DNA of 64,000 bases from Aureispira sp. CCB-QB1 (lineage in GTDB: Bacteria; Bacteroidota; Bacteroidia; Chitinophagales; Saprospiraceae). Below, piece by piece: positions 46,469 through 56,071 of the stretch. Position 1 is the stretch's first letter. Every line of letters starts with the position of its first letter. Location of the stretch: contig NZ_JHBV01000022.1 in NCBI RefSeq assembly GCF_000724545.1, positions 62,001 through 126,000 on the forward strand. The letters run 5' to 3'. A program made the translations under genes and the position numbers. The notes under the pieces are model-generated. The model worked only from the letters and a program-made list of their open reading frames with translations. It searched no databases and was not told the origin of the DNA.

Positions 46469-48058
46469 TTGATTTTTAATAAGGAAATAACATTTTTTTT
46501 TATTCTGCTAACACTTGGCAACTACAAGACCTTTGCCCAAGCTGCCTTTCCCATAGGAGGATCAGGGGGTGATGAGGTAATTGATGTAGCCACATATCAT
46601 CATCACGTCATCCTTGGTGGCACCTTCCAACAAAATTTAAACAACACTTGGAGTAGAGGTGGCAGTGATATTTTTTTACAACAATATGACTTGCAAGGAC
46701 AGTTAATTTGGGAATATGCTTTAGGTAGCTCTAACAATGACCACCTAAAAGCTATTGACTGCTCCCCTACAGGATCTATTTTTAGTACGGGCACCTTCAG
46801 CGATAGTCTTTTTTTAGGTAGACAAGATACGTTTATATACAGCAATCGTCCTGCTGTCTTTATAACCCAACATCAAATTTCTGGTCAATTGAATTGGGTC
46901 AAAACGCTTCAAGGACAAAGTTTAGTCATAACAGAAGATATTATTAGCGATGTACAAGACAATAGTTATGTAACAGGAGCTTTTCAGGATAGTTTTTGGG
47001 TCGATAGTACCCACTTATTAGTTGGAAATGCCAAAAACACTCCTTTTGTCATCAAATTAGATCCAACAGGGAATGTTCTCTGGGCAAAAACCCCTGAGAC
47101 TGCTGATGAAGGTAGTGGTATCGCCTTGGCACTAAGCCCTCAAAACGAATTGTATTGGGCGGGGCAATTTAAAGGTTTTTTTGCTTGTTCTACGGATAGC
47201 ATTAGAGCGCATTGGATTTACAATGACTTATTTTTAGTCCAGCTAGATAGTAATGGAACAACGTTAATGCAGCAACATTATGGAGGGGCTTATAACAATA
47301 CTTGTACAAGCCTCAAATGGGCTAACCAACATTTGTATCTAGGTGGAAGCTTTATGGGAGTCTTGGACATTGGATCGGTTCGACTGGTGACTGCTTTTAG
47401 GCATTTTGATGCTTTTGTTGTCCAACTTAACGCAGATGGCAGCCCCAATTGGGCTGTACAAAGCAACACCGACTCAGATTGTTTTTTGGAGGACATTACT
47501 CTTTATCAAGACAAGGTACTACTTTGCGGGCATTACTTAGATTCGCTCCATTGGCAACAAAAACAACATCTAGCAATTGAAGGGAGTGAAACCTTTCAAA
47601 TTATGATGGATACCTTGGGACAAACCTTGTCTTCTAGTTCTTGGACAGGAAGTGGTTTTGATTTAATCAAAGCACAAGCAATACATCCTAGTGGGCAATT
47701 AATTTCTGTCGGTGGTTTTCAAGCGTCAATGTCAATAGACAGTTTATCCATTCAGGCAAGTGGATTTTCATCTGGTTTCTTAGTCATTGCTCCTCTGCCA
47801 GCTTTAGTAAATACAGTAGTATCTCCAACTTTTCAACTGGTTGACATAACAATTACTCCCAACCCAGCCAAAGATTCAGCTTTGTTAACCTGTGATAATG
47901 GTGACATTAGGCTTTGGAACCTGTACAACCTAAATGGTCAAATTATACTATCAGGTAATACCCCCCACATCCCTTTAAGTAAGGTAGCTGCCGGCACCTA
48001 TAGTCTTCAAGTCGTTACAAGTGGTGGCATTGGCATTGAAAAAATAGTTGTTTATTGA
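46469..48058 (+). CDS. Secreted beta-propeller-like protein with T9SS sorting domain
   Basis: A protein of 529 residues. The start is TTG 46469: no ATG precedes the signal peptide MIFNKEITFFFILLTLGNYKTFAQ in this frame. The body contains SBBP-like repeats (GGSGGDEVIDVATYHHHVILGGTF, GSSNNDHLKAIDCSPTGSIFSTGTF, GQLNWVKTLQG, AVQSNTDSDCFLEDI), each ~50 residues, as in propeller-type surface proteins. The last ~80 residues (ITPNPAKDSALLTC...NLNGQIIL...AAGTYSLQVV...EKIVVY) are a type A sorting domain. Exported by the type IX system; ligand unknown. Confidence 0.78.
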   Translation: MIFNKEITFFFILLTLGNYKTFAQAAFPIGGSGGDEVIDVATYHHHVILGGTFQQNLNNTWSRGGSDIFLQQYDLQGQLIWEYALGSSNNDHLKAIDCSPTGSIFSTGTFSDSLFLGRQDTFIYSNRPAVFITQHQISGQLNWVKTLQGQSLVITEDIISDVQDNSYVTGAFQDSFWVDSTHLLVGNAKNTPFVIKLDPTGNVLWAKTPETADEGSGIALALSPQNELYWAGQFKGFFACSTDSIRAHWIYNDLFLVQLDSNGTTLMQQHYGGAYNNTCTSLKWANQHLYLGGSFMGVLDIGSVRLVTAFRHFDAFVVQLNADGSPNWAVQSNTDSDCFLEDITLYQDKVLLCGHYLDSLHWQQKQHLAIEGSETFQIMMDTLGQTLSSSSWTGSGFDLIKAQAIHPSGQLISVGGFQASMSIDSLSIQASGFSSGFLVIAPLPALVNTVVSPTFQLVDITITPNPAKDSALLTCDNGDIRLWNLYNLNGQIILSGNTPHIPLSKVAAGTYSLQVVTSGGIGIEKIVVY

Positions 48059-48153
48059 TTTTTGTACTCTAAATCATATCTATTTCCTATGGGCTTATGG
48101 ATAAAAATTATAAAAAATAAACAAAGCCATAACTTATTCTAAAAGGATTCCCT

Positions 48154-48161
48154 TACTTTTG
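48154..48161 (+). promoter_or_regulatory. -7 promoter element (TACTTTTG) of the 48187 gene
   Basis: TAnnTTTG match 26 nt before ATG 48187, which gives a short leader of ~19 nt. Confidence 0.55.
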
Positions 48162-48186
48162 CAATCCAACTAAAACGATCTAAAAA

Positions 48187-48504
48187 ATGGCTAAAAAGAA
48201 TAAAAAAACACTAAATACCTACAAAATCCGAGTGGTTTATGGCTTTAAAGAGAAGCTAAAAATTGTTCTTTTAGGAGAATTAAAATCGGGAAAAGTAGAA
48301 GATGGAATGTCTATTAAAGTATCCCTAGAAAGTGGTATGGAGATTGGCAAATGGGAAATATTGGAGGTTCTACACACTAGTTTTATCAACCAACATGAGA
48401 ATCCTAATTTCAAAGGATTGATTGTAAAATGTAAAAACTTGGCAGATTTTGAACTTCTCAAAACTTTACGTGTTTACGAAGAAGTTATCGAAATTGTAGA
48501 TTAG
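48187..48504 (+). CDS. Small beta-barrel protein (EF-Tu domain-2-like)
   Basis: A protein of 105 residues, basic N-terminus, no signal peptide. The strand pattern (YKIRVVYGFKEKLKIVLLGELKSGKVEDGMSIKVSLESG...GKWEILEVLHTS...GLIVKCKNL) resembles the second domain of translational GTPases, where 'G.V..G..V' follows the first strand. No GTPase domain is attached. Function unknown; the fold suggestion is by eye only. A close promoter at 48154 supports expression. Confidence 0.6.
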   Translation: MAKKNKKTLNTYKIRVVYGFKEKLKIVLLGELKSGKVEDGMSIKVSLESGMEIGKWEILEVLHTSFINQHENPNFKGLIVKCKNLADFELLKTLRVYEEVIEIVD

Positions 48505-48610
48505 TGATCAAGCAGCATCTACTTTAATTATGAGTAATGGTTTAGAAAAAATGACTGCCTAATAGAGCATTTTTTCTGTCTTCTTACTTAAGTATAAAAA
48601 TAGTAAATAA

Positions 48611-50389
48611 TTGAGCGAACCAAATCAAAAATATGCCGACTGGCCCCTTGCTAAACGAATCATAGGGCTAGCAATGCCTTATCGTGGGATATTTTTTCTC
48701 GCAGCAACATTGTCAATCATATTGGCTCCCATCTCTATTTTGCGCCCTTATTTGGTACAACGTACGGTAGATGATTGTATTATTAATAGCAATGGCGAAG
48801 GGCTATTGTTTATGATTAGTTTGCTATTTGGAGTTTTAGTACTTCAAGGAATTTTGTATTATATCTTCTCATACTCGACTAGTTGGTTGGGACAATCGGT
48901 TATTAGAGATTTGAGAACACGAGTTTTTGATCACATCAATAGCTTGCGTTTATCTTATTTTGACAAAACGCCAATCGGAACTTCTACAACTAGAACCATC
49001 AACGATGTAGAGACAATTAACACCGTTTTTTCACAAGGGTTTATTACAATCATTGCTGATATTCTTACCTTATTGTTTGTCTTAGGTATTATGCTTTGGA
49101 CTAGTTGGAAAGTTACCTTGGTTTGTTTGATCACGATTCCACTACTTGTTTTAGCAACATACTGGTTTAAGGAGGCTGTCAAAAAAGCCTACGAAGTAGT
49201 TCGAACACAAGTATCTATGATGAATGCGTTCTTACAAGAACGCATTACAGGAATGCGAATCGTTCAAATTTTTAATGCTGAAGAGAAAGAGCTTGAAAAC
49301 TTCAAAGTTATCAATAAAAAGTACGCAAAAGCCAATATTAATTCTATCTTTTACTATGCGATCTTCTTCCCTACTGTAGAAATTTTGTCTGCAACGTCTT
49401 TGGGATTGATGGTTTGGTATGGTGCCAAAGGGGTCATTGGTGGCGAAGTTACCTTAGGTGTATTGGTTGCCTTTCCTTTGTATATTGGAATGCTATTTCG
49501 TCCTATCCGCATTTTGGCTGATAAATTTAATACCTTGCAAATGGGGTTGATTGTTGCCAAACGAATTTTCAAAGTTTTGGACAATACCAATGTAATTGAA
49601 AATTCAGGAAGTATTGTTCCGACACATCTAAAAGGAGATGTCTGTTTTGATAACGTGCATTTTTCTTATCAACAAGATTTGGCTGCTTCTGAAATTAAGG
49701 AGTGGATTTTAAATGGTGTTAGTTTTAAAATCAAAGCAGGAGAAACCATGGCTATTGTCGGCAGTACTGGGGCAGGGAAATCGACTATTATTAATATATT
49801 GAATCGTTTTTACGAAACTCATCAAGGTGAAATTACGATTGATGGGCTCAACATCAAAGATTATGAACTGTTTGGTTTGCGTGGGCGAATTGCTGTTGTT
49901 CTGCAAGATGTGTTTTTATTTTCAGGTTCGGTTCTAGATAACATCACGTTAAAAGCACCACATATTACTAGAGAAGAAGTTGTCGAGGCAGCTAAGATGA
50001 TTGGGGCACATCCTTTTATTGAAAAACTGCCCAATGGTTATGACTATCAAGTTATGGAACGAGGGGCTACGCTTTCGATGGGACAACGCCAACTGATCTC
50101 TTTTGTTCGAGCATTGGTTTTTAATCCCGATATTTTGATTTTGGACGAAGCAACCTCCTCTATTGATCCTGAAACAGAAAGTATTATTCAATATGCTATC
50201 GAAAAATTAATCGCCAAACGTACGTCGATTATTATTGCGCACCGCCTATCTACCATTCAACATGCCGATAAAATTATGGTATTGGAAAAAGGAAAGGTAA
50301 AAGAAATTGGATCACACCAAGAGTTGTTACAAATAGAAAATGGTCATTATAAAGAAATGGTTGAAACTGCCTATGCTTTGAATGGTTAA
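48611..50389 (+). CDS. ABC exporter, fused membrane and ATPase domains
   Basis: A protein of 592 residues starting at TTG 48611; the first in-frame ATG lies 21 codons in, inside the first conserved region. Six transmembrane helices (residues ~15-310) form a type IV exporter domain. The nucleotide-binding domain follows: Walker A GSTGAGKST, Q-loop VVLQDVFLF, signature LSMGQRQ, Walker B ILILDEATSSID and the H-loop IIAHRLS. The family (MsbA/LmrA/SmdA type) moves lipids, peptides or drugs out of the cytoplasm as a dimer. Substrate unknown; monocistronic. Confidence 0.9.
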   Translation: MSEPNQKYADWPLAKRIIGLAMPYRGIFFLAATLSIILAPISILRPYLVQRTVDDCIINSNGEGLLFMISLLFGVLVLQGILYYIFSYSTSWLGQSVIRDLRTRVFDHINSLRLSYFDKTPIGTSTTRTINDVETINTVFSQGFITIIADILTLLFVLGIMLWTSWKVTLVCLITIPLLVLATYWFKEAVKKAYEVVRTQVSMMNAFLQERITGMRIVQIFNAEEKELENFKVINKKYAKANINSIFYYAIFFPTVEILSATSLGLMVWYGAKGVIGGEVTLGVLVAFPLYIGMLFRPIRILADKFNTLQMGLIVAKRIFKVLDNTNVIENSGSIVPTHLKGDVCFDNVHFSYQQDLAASEIKEWILNGVSFKIKAGETMAIVGSTGAGKSTIINILNRFYETHQGEITIDGLNIKDYELFGLRGRIAVVLQDVFLFSGSVLDNITLKAPHITREEVVEAAKMIGAHPFIEKLPNGYDYQVMERGATLSMGQRQLISFVRALVFNPDILILDEATSSIDPETESIIQYAIEKLIAKRTSIIIAHRLSTIQHADKIMVLEKGKVKEIGSHQELLQIENGHYKEMVETAYALNG

Positions 50390-50833
50390 GTTTTGTTTGA
50401 ATACTTATCTATTTCTACGTTATTTGCCTTATAACATTACTCCACTGAAACCACGCAGTAGCAGCACAGCTAACTAAAAGCAAAGCGCTCACGCAGTAAA
50501 TCATATTAATTTACCATGTGAGGGCTTCGCCGTTGATCATCAACAAGACGCTCTACTGACTCTTACACTAAAACACTAATAATCAAATTAATGTAAGATG
50601 CTTTTTTATGTTTTTTTTGTAGAAAAAAAAGCAACGAAGTATTATTATAATATCTCTAAGTATTAATATCGTTTTTCATAAAACACGTATATATACTCTA
50701 ATAATACGTTAAATTTATGTTGATCTTTGACCTGTAATCAAACAACAAGTAGCTACTTAACCTCAAATTGATTGCAAAGAGGAACCTGAAAATCTTAGAA
50801 ATAGAGTAAGGATAATCAACCTAAATTTATAAC
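50390..50833. other. 440-bp intergenic region filled mainly by a repeat element
   Basis: Holds the 202-bp repeat element at 50439-50640 and, before the next gene, the motif AATAGAGTAAGGATA (50800-50814), also present before the gene at 55158. Confidence 0.55.
50439..50640. repeat. MITE-like element, longer copy
   Basis: 202 bp with ends ACTCCACTGA (50439-50448) and GCAACGAAGT (50631-50640), partly inverted repeats. It contains the core GAAACCACGCAGTAGCAGC near 50447-50465 and the linked AATCAAATTAATGTAAGATG near 50581-50600, both shared with the copies at 62604-62900 and 63414-63575. Confidence 0.6.
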
Positions 50834-51562
50834 ATGGCATTCAATCAAAATCAAATCGAATGGAATAATGGCCAATTAATCACCCTAGGTCAAGGAGATA
50901 CGGCAATATGTAAAGGAAATTTAAACAATGGTCAGCTTTACTGTTTATTTTTCTACAATTCTGCTGGCAATGACGCTAGCACTATCGTCAATGTTGTGTG
51001 GTCAAACTCTGAACCACCAATACAAGTAAATGTCCCTGGAACAACGCAACAACAAGGCTTAGCCTCTCTGTGTTTTGTTGATGGTAGCCAAACCAACACG
51101 GTTTCCGCTTCTGTTACACATGGCAACCAAGGTGCAAAAATTCAAGCATTCATCTGTAGTGTTAAAATGCCAATGGGGAATAGTGGCATCAACAACCAGC
51201 AACTTCCTCTTGATGGCAATCAACATGATTTTAATAAATTTACTCGTTACTATGCAGTACCTGCGTCTCATTGGTATTCAGGGCAAATTCAAAGTGATAT
51301 CAATCAGTTTATTTGTGTTCAATTTAAAGAGTACCAAGCAGTCGTTTATATCGTCAATCAATTGGTAGATCCTAGTACTGTTATTAAGTACGCTGGCAAT
51401 AGCAAAGACCTAGTTACGGTACAGTCTTCTACTACACAAAGTATTTCTTTTAATTTCCAAGGGAATGCTGGTCAGCAATATGTTTGGATGAATGCCGATA
51501 GTGTTCAAAACAGTGGCGATGCTTCCATTGTTGTTCAATCTTTGAGTGGATTGACCGTATAA
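50834..51562 (+). CDS. Beta-rich protein of unknown function
   Basis: A protein of 242 residues without signal peptide or membrane segment. It is rich in Gln, Asn, Ser and Val with an alternating strand pattern, and seems to hold two related beta-sandwich halves (residues ~1-112 and ~113-242, each ending in a 'Q.F.C' or 'Q.YVW' strand). No family recognised. The protein is acidic to neutral with no catalytic motif; a lectin-like or structural role is conceivable. A strong terminator follows. Confidence 0.55.
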   Translation: MAFNQNQIEWNNGQLITLGQGDTAICKGNLNNGQLYCLFFYNSAGNDASTIVNVVWSNSEPPIQVNVPGTTQQQGLASLCFVDGSQTNTVSASVTHGNQGAKIQAFICSVKMPMGNSGINNQQLPLDGNQHDFNKFTRYYAVPASHWYSGQIQSDINQFICVQFKEYQAVVYIVNQLVDPSTVIKYAGNSKDLVTVQSSTTQSISFNFQGNAGQQYVWMNADSVQNSGDASIVVQSLSGLTV

Positions 51563-51585
51563 ACACGGACATTTTGTAAAAAATA

Positions 51586-51625
51586 AAGCGATTTGGGCAG
51601 TAATTTCCAAATCGCTTCTTTATTT
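51586..51625 (+). terminator. Intrinsic terminator after the 50834 gene
   Basis: Arms 51586-51596 and 51607-51617 (AAGCGATTTGG) pair over 11 bp, followed by CTTTATTTAT. Confidence 0.75.
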
Positions 51626-51651
51626 ATATAGACCAATGTTGCCCTTTCGAC

Positions 51652-52317
51652 TTAGAAAGGCTGGTTTATTCCTTGCGAATAAAAATTGAAGGTCACTGTA
51701 GCTCTCAAATAATGTGTTTGACCACTAGGGCAAGTGCACAATAGGGCATCTCCTTCAAACTCCACGTTAACAATCTTACCACTAAGATTTGGACGAGAAG
51801 GCTGTGTGCTCAAAATTTCACAAGCAAAATGTTCTTTTAGCGCATCGGCTTCTATTGGACTAATAGAATTATCCAAATAGTACGCTGTTACAAATCCCAG
51901 ATTAGGATCAAAAACCTCGTGTCCACTGTCCAATAATTCATAAACAACAATTTCTTGCTCTACTAAAGGTCCTGGAGGTCGATAAGTACAACCACTAAAC
52001 ACAGGATCACAATGAAATACCTGTTCCAAATCGTAATCAATGTACCCTGCTTGAGTTTGATTGCCTACTGTCCAGCTAGAAGCGTTGGTCATCGTTGGCA
52101 AATATAAATTATTACAAGTCGTCAGATTACTTATATCATAAGTGTACGTCGTCCCTGAAGTTACAGGTGTCCCCCCCTTTCGAAAGCTTGCCTGATTATC
52201 GCTAACTTGCACTTGTGCAACGGCATCCAATTCATCTGTTGGTGTGATTTCTAAGTTCTCTTTTTCGCAAGCACTCAAAATACAAGCGGCTACAATTAGC
52301 AAAAGATAAATTTTCAT
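51652..52317 (-). CDS. Predicted lipoprotein of unknown function
   Basis: A protein of 221 residues with lipobox CILSAC (Cys17). The exported part is beta-rich and contains several Cys (TTCNNLYL, FHCDPVFSGCTYRP, FACEIL, LLCTCPSGQ) that may pair. No family recognised. Convergent with the 50834 gene; a possible unrelated single gene. Confidence 0.6.
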   Translation of the reverse strand: MKIYLLLIVAACILSACEKENLEITPTDELDAVAQVQVSDNQASFRKGGTPVTSGTTYTYDISNLTTCNNLYLPTMTNASSWTVGNQTQAGYIDYDLEQVFHCDPVFSGCTYRPPGPLVEQEIVVYELLDSGHEVFDPNLGFVTAYYLDNSISPIEADALKEHFACEILSTQPSRPNLSGKIVNVEFEGDALLCTCPSGQTHYLRATVTFNFYSQGINQPF

Positions 52318-52946
52318 AATAGTTTTTGTTTGTTTTAACCCACTAATTACATCGAAAGGTATTAGTTACGCTTTCCTACTGCAATAATTAGCTGCGCTGC
52401 TACTGTAAACCTCGCAGGGCTTAATTCAGTATTGTAATGTCAATTGAGTGGCTCATTCTGTTTAATAAAAGTGATGATTTTTCTCAGCTATAAAATGCTA
52501 AAAATTATTATTAATCTCAAATTAATACAAAGAGCAGACATATTAGAAATATATAACATAAAAAACATTAGTACTTCGTAGATTTTTTGTTTTTCGATCG
52601 TAAAAACCCAAAAGCACCTTTGCATCAATTTTCTCACAAAGCCTTGAAAGATGTAAAATTTTTAAAATTGACACTTAAAGAGCAACCTAATTGCATTGGC
52701 TCACGTTCTATCTGAATCTCTTATTGGTATTGCTCGTTACTTCATGTAATGAAGTTCTTGTAATGAAAAAAAACTACAAAACCATCTATTAGAGCTTCTA
52801 ACTTTAACCCTTTTTTTTGCTAAAGAATTCTAACAAAAAGAGGGCAGATAATTAAATATTTTGCCTAATCTTGCAACTACTCGCTACAGGTTGGCGAACC
52901 AATAAAAAAAGATATTTTAATAACTATTTCAACTAGTATTGTTCGC
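52318..52946. other. 630-bp intergenic region with repeat fragments
   Basis: A fragment of the repeat core lies at 52384-52404 (minus strand GTAGCAGCGCAGCTAATTATT), and ATTAGTACTTCGTAGATTTT at ~52568-52590 resembles the repeat ends. The rest is AT-rich without an ORF. An imperfect -7 element (TAATCTTG) near 52866 may serve the EamA gene. Confidence 0.45.
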
Positions 52947-53909
52947 ATGAATAAGAAGTTAATTTTAGCACACATTGCGATGTTTTGTGTTGCCCTAATT
53001 TATGCCTCTAATTTTACGATTGCTAAACCAGTAATGGCAGGATCAACGCCTTATGTACAACCATTTGGATTTATTATGATGCGTGTTTTAGCAGCCACTA
53101 GTTTGTTTTGGTTAACACATTTCTTTTTTATTCGAGAACGAATTGATAGAAAAGATATTTGGAGGCTAGCAATTTGTGGAGCTTGTGGTGTTGCAGGAAA
53201 TCAGCTATCTTTTTTTTATGGACTTAACCTCACCACCCCCATCAATGGAGCTTTAATTATGCTAACCACTCCCATCCTTGTTTTGCTGCTCTCAATGCTT
53301 GTTTTTAAAGAAAAACTAACTGGTATGAAAGGCGGAGGAATCGTTCTAGGTTTGTCTGGAGCTATGCTATTAATTCTAAGTAACAAAACAGACATTCCCG
53401 ATGCTCCAAACCCTATGCTAGGAAATATTTTTGTTGCCATCAACGCCGCTTTTTACGCCGTCTATCTGGTTTTAGTAAAGCCATTGATGTCCAAATATTC
53501 CCCTATTACAACTTTAAAATGGGTCTTTTTATTTGGAACTATTTATGTCATCCCCTTTGGATGGAATCAAATGTTAGCCGTTGATTACCCTGCATTACCA
53601 CCTTCTATTGTTTGGAGCATTGCTTTTGTATTATTCTTTGTTACCTATTTGGCTTATTTGCTAAATGGCTCTGCCCTATCTATTGTCAAGGCATCGGTAT
53701 CTAGTACCTATATTTACTTGCAACCCTTGTTGGCAAGCATCATAGCCGTTGCCGCAGGAAAAGATGAAATTACCTTGATGATGGTTCTAGCAGGTTTCCT
53801 AATTTTTATTGGTGTCTTTTTAGTTTCCAAACGCCCTAAAGTAGAAACGGTTCCTTCATCTGTAGAAGAAGATGAAGAAGACTTATTGCCTCATTTAGTC
53901 CAAAAATAG
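52947..53909 (+). CDS. EamA/DMT-superfamily transporter
   Basis: A protein of 320 residues with ten hydrophobic segments in two EamA repeats (residues ~8-145 and ~160-296). Typical features are YASNFTIAKPVMAG near the start, GLNLTTPINGALIMLTTPILVLLLSMLVFKE closing repeat one, and LNGSALSIVKASVSSTYIYLQPLLASIIAV in repeat two. The tail is acidic. Members export amino acids, nucleotides or other metabolites; the substrate is unknown. Eight nt separate it from the acyltransferase gene, so they form an operon. Confidence 0.85.
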   Translation: MNKKLILAHIAMFCVALIYASNFTIAKPVMAGSTPYVQPFGFIMMRVLAATSLFWLTHFFFIRERIDRKDIWRLAICGACGVAGNQLSFFYGLNLTTPINGALIMLTTPILVLLLSMLVFKEKLTGMKGGGIVLGLSGAMLLILSNKTDIPDAPNPMLGNIFVAINAAFYAVYLVLVKPLMSKYSPITTLKWVFLFGTIYVIPFGWNQMLAVDYPALPPSIVWSIAFVLFFVTYLAYLLNGSALSIVKASVSSTYIYLQPLLASIIAVAAGKDEITLMMVLAGFLIFIGVFLVSKRPKVETVPSSVEEDEEDLLPHLVQK

Positions 53910-53917
53910 ATACTCTT

Positions 53918-54916
53918 TTGTCTAGTTCTTTGCCAACATATTTGCCAGTAATCAATAGTCTACGAGGAATTGCAGCTACTGCTATTTGCTTTTATCATTT
54001 TGTTTTGAGTACAGCAAACTATGTGGAAGAAACATGGATAAGAACCTTCTTTTATTATGGTCAATATGGTGTCCCTTTGTTCTTTGTCATTTCAGGGATT
54101 GTCTTGCCTTGGACTATGCTCAAAAACAATTATATACTCAAGCATTGGACTAACTTCATAACCAAGCGTTTAGTTCGACTAGAGCCACCTTATCTAGCAT
54201 CATTAGTATTAGCTACGATGTATCTACTATTTCAAACATATCGACACTATGGCACTATTGAATTTTCTCTTTTCAATTTCCTACTGCATTTGGGTTATCT
54301 CATACCATTTGTAAAAGGGCAAGAATGGATCAATCCCATCTATTGGTCGTTGGCGGTAGAATTTCAATTTTACCTTTTTTTAAGTGTAGCATTGATTTTT
54401 TTAAAAGATCATTTGTGGTATCGTCGCTGGGCAATGTATGTATTCATCTTTGGAGTTTCCTTTATAAGTCATGAGAAAGCACTTTTATTCCGTTGGTTGC
54501 CCTTATTTTTAGTTGGCATTCTGTATGTATTAAAGCAATATAGCATCATCTCATTAAAAGAATATTTCACCATTTCTATCTTTTCCTTGGGTCTCACCTA
54601 CTACTTATTGGGCATCCCTAATTTAGTGGTTGCTATCTTTACTTTAATCATCGTTCATTATTTTCCTAACTACAATCCAAAGTATAGCAATTGGCTTGGA
54701 AAAATATCTTACTCCATTTATTTGATTCATTTAATTATTGGACAAGCACTCGTTAATTTTTTATCGCATACCTATCGACTTCCTTATCAAAAAATCCTCG
54801 TTATTCTCTTGGGTTATGCTGTTAGTGTAGGAGCCGCTTGGCTTCTTTATCAATGGGTTGAAAAGCCTAGCAAACAAGCTAGCAATCGAATTTATTACAA
54901 GTCCACCAAACTGTAA
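53918..54916 (+). CDS. Acyltransferase family 3 (OafA/YrhL-like) membrane protein
   Basis: A protein of 332 residues starting at TTG 53918, 8 nt after the EamA stop. The first in-frame ATG would remove the active motif. Acyltransferase_3 marks are INSLRGIAATAICFYHF (conserved R and H), YGVPLFFVISGIVLPWTM, RLEPPYLASLVLAT and WSLAVEFQFYLFLSVAL. About ten transmembrane helices. These enzymes O-acylate surface polysaccharides or lipids. The link with the EamA gene may be only co-transcription. Confidence 0.85.
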   Translation: MSSSLPTYLPVINSLRGIAATAICFYHFVLSTANYVEETWIRTFFYYGQYGVPLFFVISGIVLPWTMLKNNYILKHWTNFITKRLVRLEPPYLASLVLATMYLLFQTYRHYGTIEFSLFNFLLHLGYLIPFVKGQEWINPIYWSLAVEFQFYLFLSVALIFLKDHLWYRRWAMYVFIFGVSFISHEKALLFRWLPLFLVGILYVLKQYSIISLKEYFTISIFSLGLTYYLLGIPNLVVAIFTLIIVHYFPNYNPKYSNWLGKISYSIYLIHLIIGQALVNFLSHTYRLPYQKILVILLGYAVSVGAAWLLYQWVEKPSKQASNRIYYKSTKL

Positions 54917-55157
54917 CTAAAGCGAAATACGACGCATTTGTTTCTGGTTTTCCTTCTTTGGACTACAAAATTATTTTTATTTTTTGGGGCTCCGAATGAA
55001 TTATTTTTCATTTTTCATAGTTTAACTTCTCGAACTGCTTCAACAAGCATTCTAAAAATTATAAACGTATAAATACTACTTCATTGTTTTTTATGAAAAT
55101 AAAAAAAGCAATAGAGTAAGGATACCACTAAAAAACCCTTAAAATTAATTATATATC

Positions 55158-55907
55158 ATGGCAAACAAACTACATGAGTTGCTAGCATTAGAACAAGATC
55201 GCAAAAACAAAGGCAACCAAGCTATTGGTGAGACTAAAAAGCTATTTGAAAAAAAAGCACCTCATTTTGATGGAATGACCAAGCGTTATATTCCAATGGA
55301 AGAAAACTCTGAGCAAATTCCTGACGAGCGCAAAGAAATTGTCACAACGGTTAAAACCAGCTTAGAAGAGGCTATTGAAATTATCTCCAAAGGAATTGAT
55401 GCCCACCTATCTAAAGAAGAAACCAATGCTTCTGGAGTTGCTCAAGCTGAATTGATCGTTGGAGATACAAAATTTGGTTCTTTCTCTGCAACTTCATTGT
55501 TAGCACTAGAAAGTCATTTGAATAAACTAAAAGACCTATATACTCAAATTCCAGTATTAGAAACTACTAAAAAATGGCATTTGGATACACAACAGGGTAT
55601 TTATAAAACAGAAGAAGAGGTCAAATTTCGTTCTGTCAAACGCCCTAAAGTAATTGTAAAATACGAAGCTACTAAGGAACACCCTGCACAAACAGAATTG
55701 TTGTATTTAGATTTTCAGGTGGGTAAATACGAAACCATTTATACTTCTGGACGTATTCCTTTAGCGCAAAAAAATGAAATGGTTCAACGTGTGAATCAAC
55801 TTCTAGAAGCAACTAAAGTCGCTCGTTCTAAAGCCAATAATGTTGATGTCAAAAATATTAAGTTGGCTAAAAAAGTATTTAATTTTATCCATAAAGATAT
55901 TTTATAA
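55158..55907 (+). CDS. Unrecognised protein encoded upstream of a tRNA-like RNA cluster
   Basis: A protein of 249 residues, no signal peptide or membrane segment, Lys/Glu-rich (cytoplasmic). Residues 1-130 are mostly helical (HELLALEQDRKNKGNQ, ALESHLNKLKDLYTQIP). Residues ~135-215 look beta-rich (KWHLDTQQGIYKTEEE, PKVIVKYEATKEHPAQTELLYLDFQVGKYETI). The end is helical and basic (VAQRVNQLLEATK-like, NIKLAKKVFNFIHKD). No family identified. No terminator lies between its stop and the RNA elements at 55908-56349, and the first strong terminator is at 56351-56389. So protein and RNA probably share a transcript. The basic helices would suit RNA binding (inference). Confidence 0.7.
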   Translation: MANKLHELLALEQDRKNKGNQAIGETKKLFEKKAPHFDGMTKRYIPMEENSEQIPDERKEIVTTVKTSLEEAIEIISKGIDAHLSKEETNASGVAQAELIVGDTKFGSFSATSLLALESHLNKLKDLYTQIPVLETTKKWHLDTQQGIYKTEEEVKFRSVKRPKVIVKYEATKEHPAQTELLYLDFQVGKYETIYTSGRIPLAQKNEMVQRVNQLLEATKVARSKANNVDVKNIKLAKKVFNFIHKDIL

Positions 55908-55914
55908 TCAAGGC

Positions 55915-56024
55915 AATGACCGCTGCTTTGCGGCGTAGCAATAACAGAGCTAGTCTTAGCATTAGATGAATTGTTATTACCATCGAACTCATGTGACTCC
56001 AATAAATGTTGTCCATGATTCGGG
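55915..56024 (+). ncRNA. Structured leader segment of the tRNA-like locus
   Basis: Three hairpins in 110 nt directly after the protein stop: CCGC/GCGG near 55920-55934, AATAACA/TGTTATT (near 55940 and 55972) enclosing GCTA/TAGC, and TGACTCC/GGAGTCA (near 55994 and 56014). These make a non-coding, structured transcript likely. Whether they belong to the same RNA as the tRNA-like part is inferred from the absence of a terminator. Confidence 0.4.
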
Positions 56025-56071
56025 GAGTCAGTTTTAGTCTTTCGCTCTGCAGCTTTATAGTTTAAAACTTT

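Noticed and set aside
56014-56022. GGAGTCAG as the acceptor 5' strand for the T-arm half at 56106-56130
   Set aside because: It needs a bulge and lacks a D-arm afterwards. It pairs better with TGACTCC just upstream, and GGAGCGG at 56195 pairs 7/7 with the acceptor strand and is followed by a perfect D-arm.
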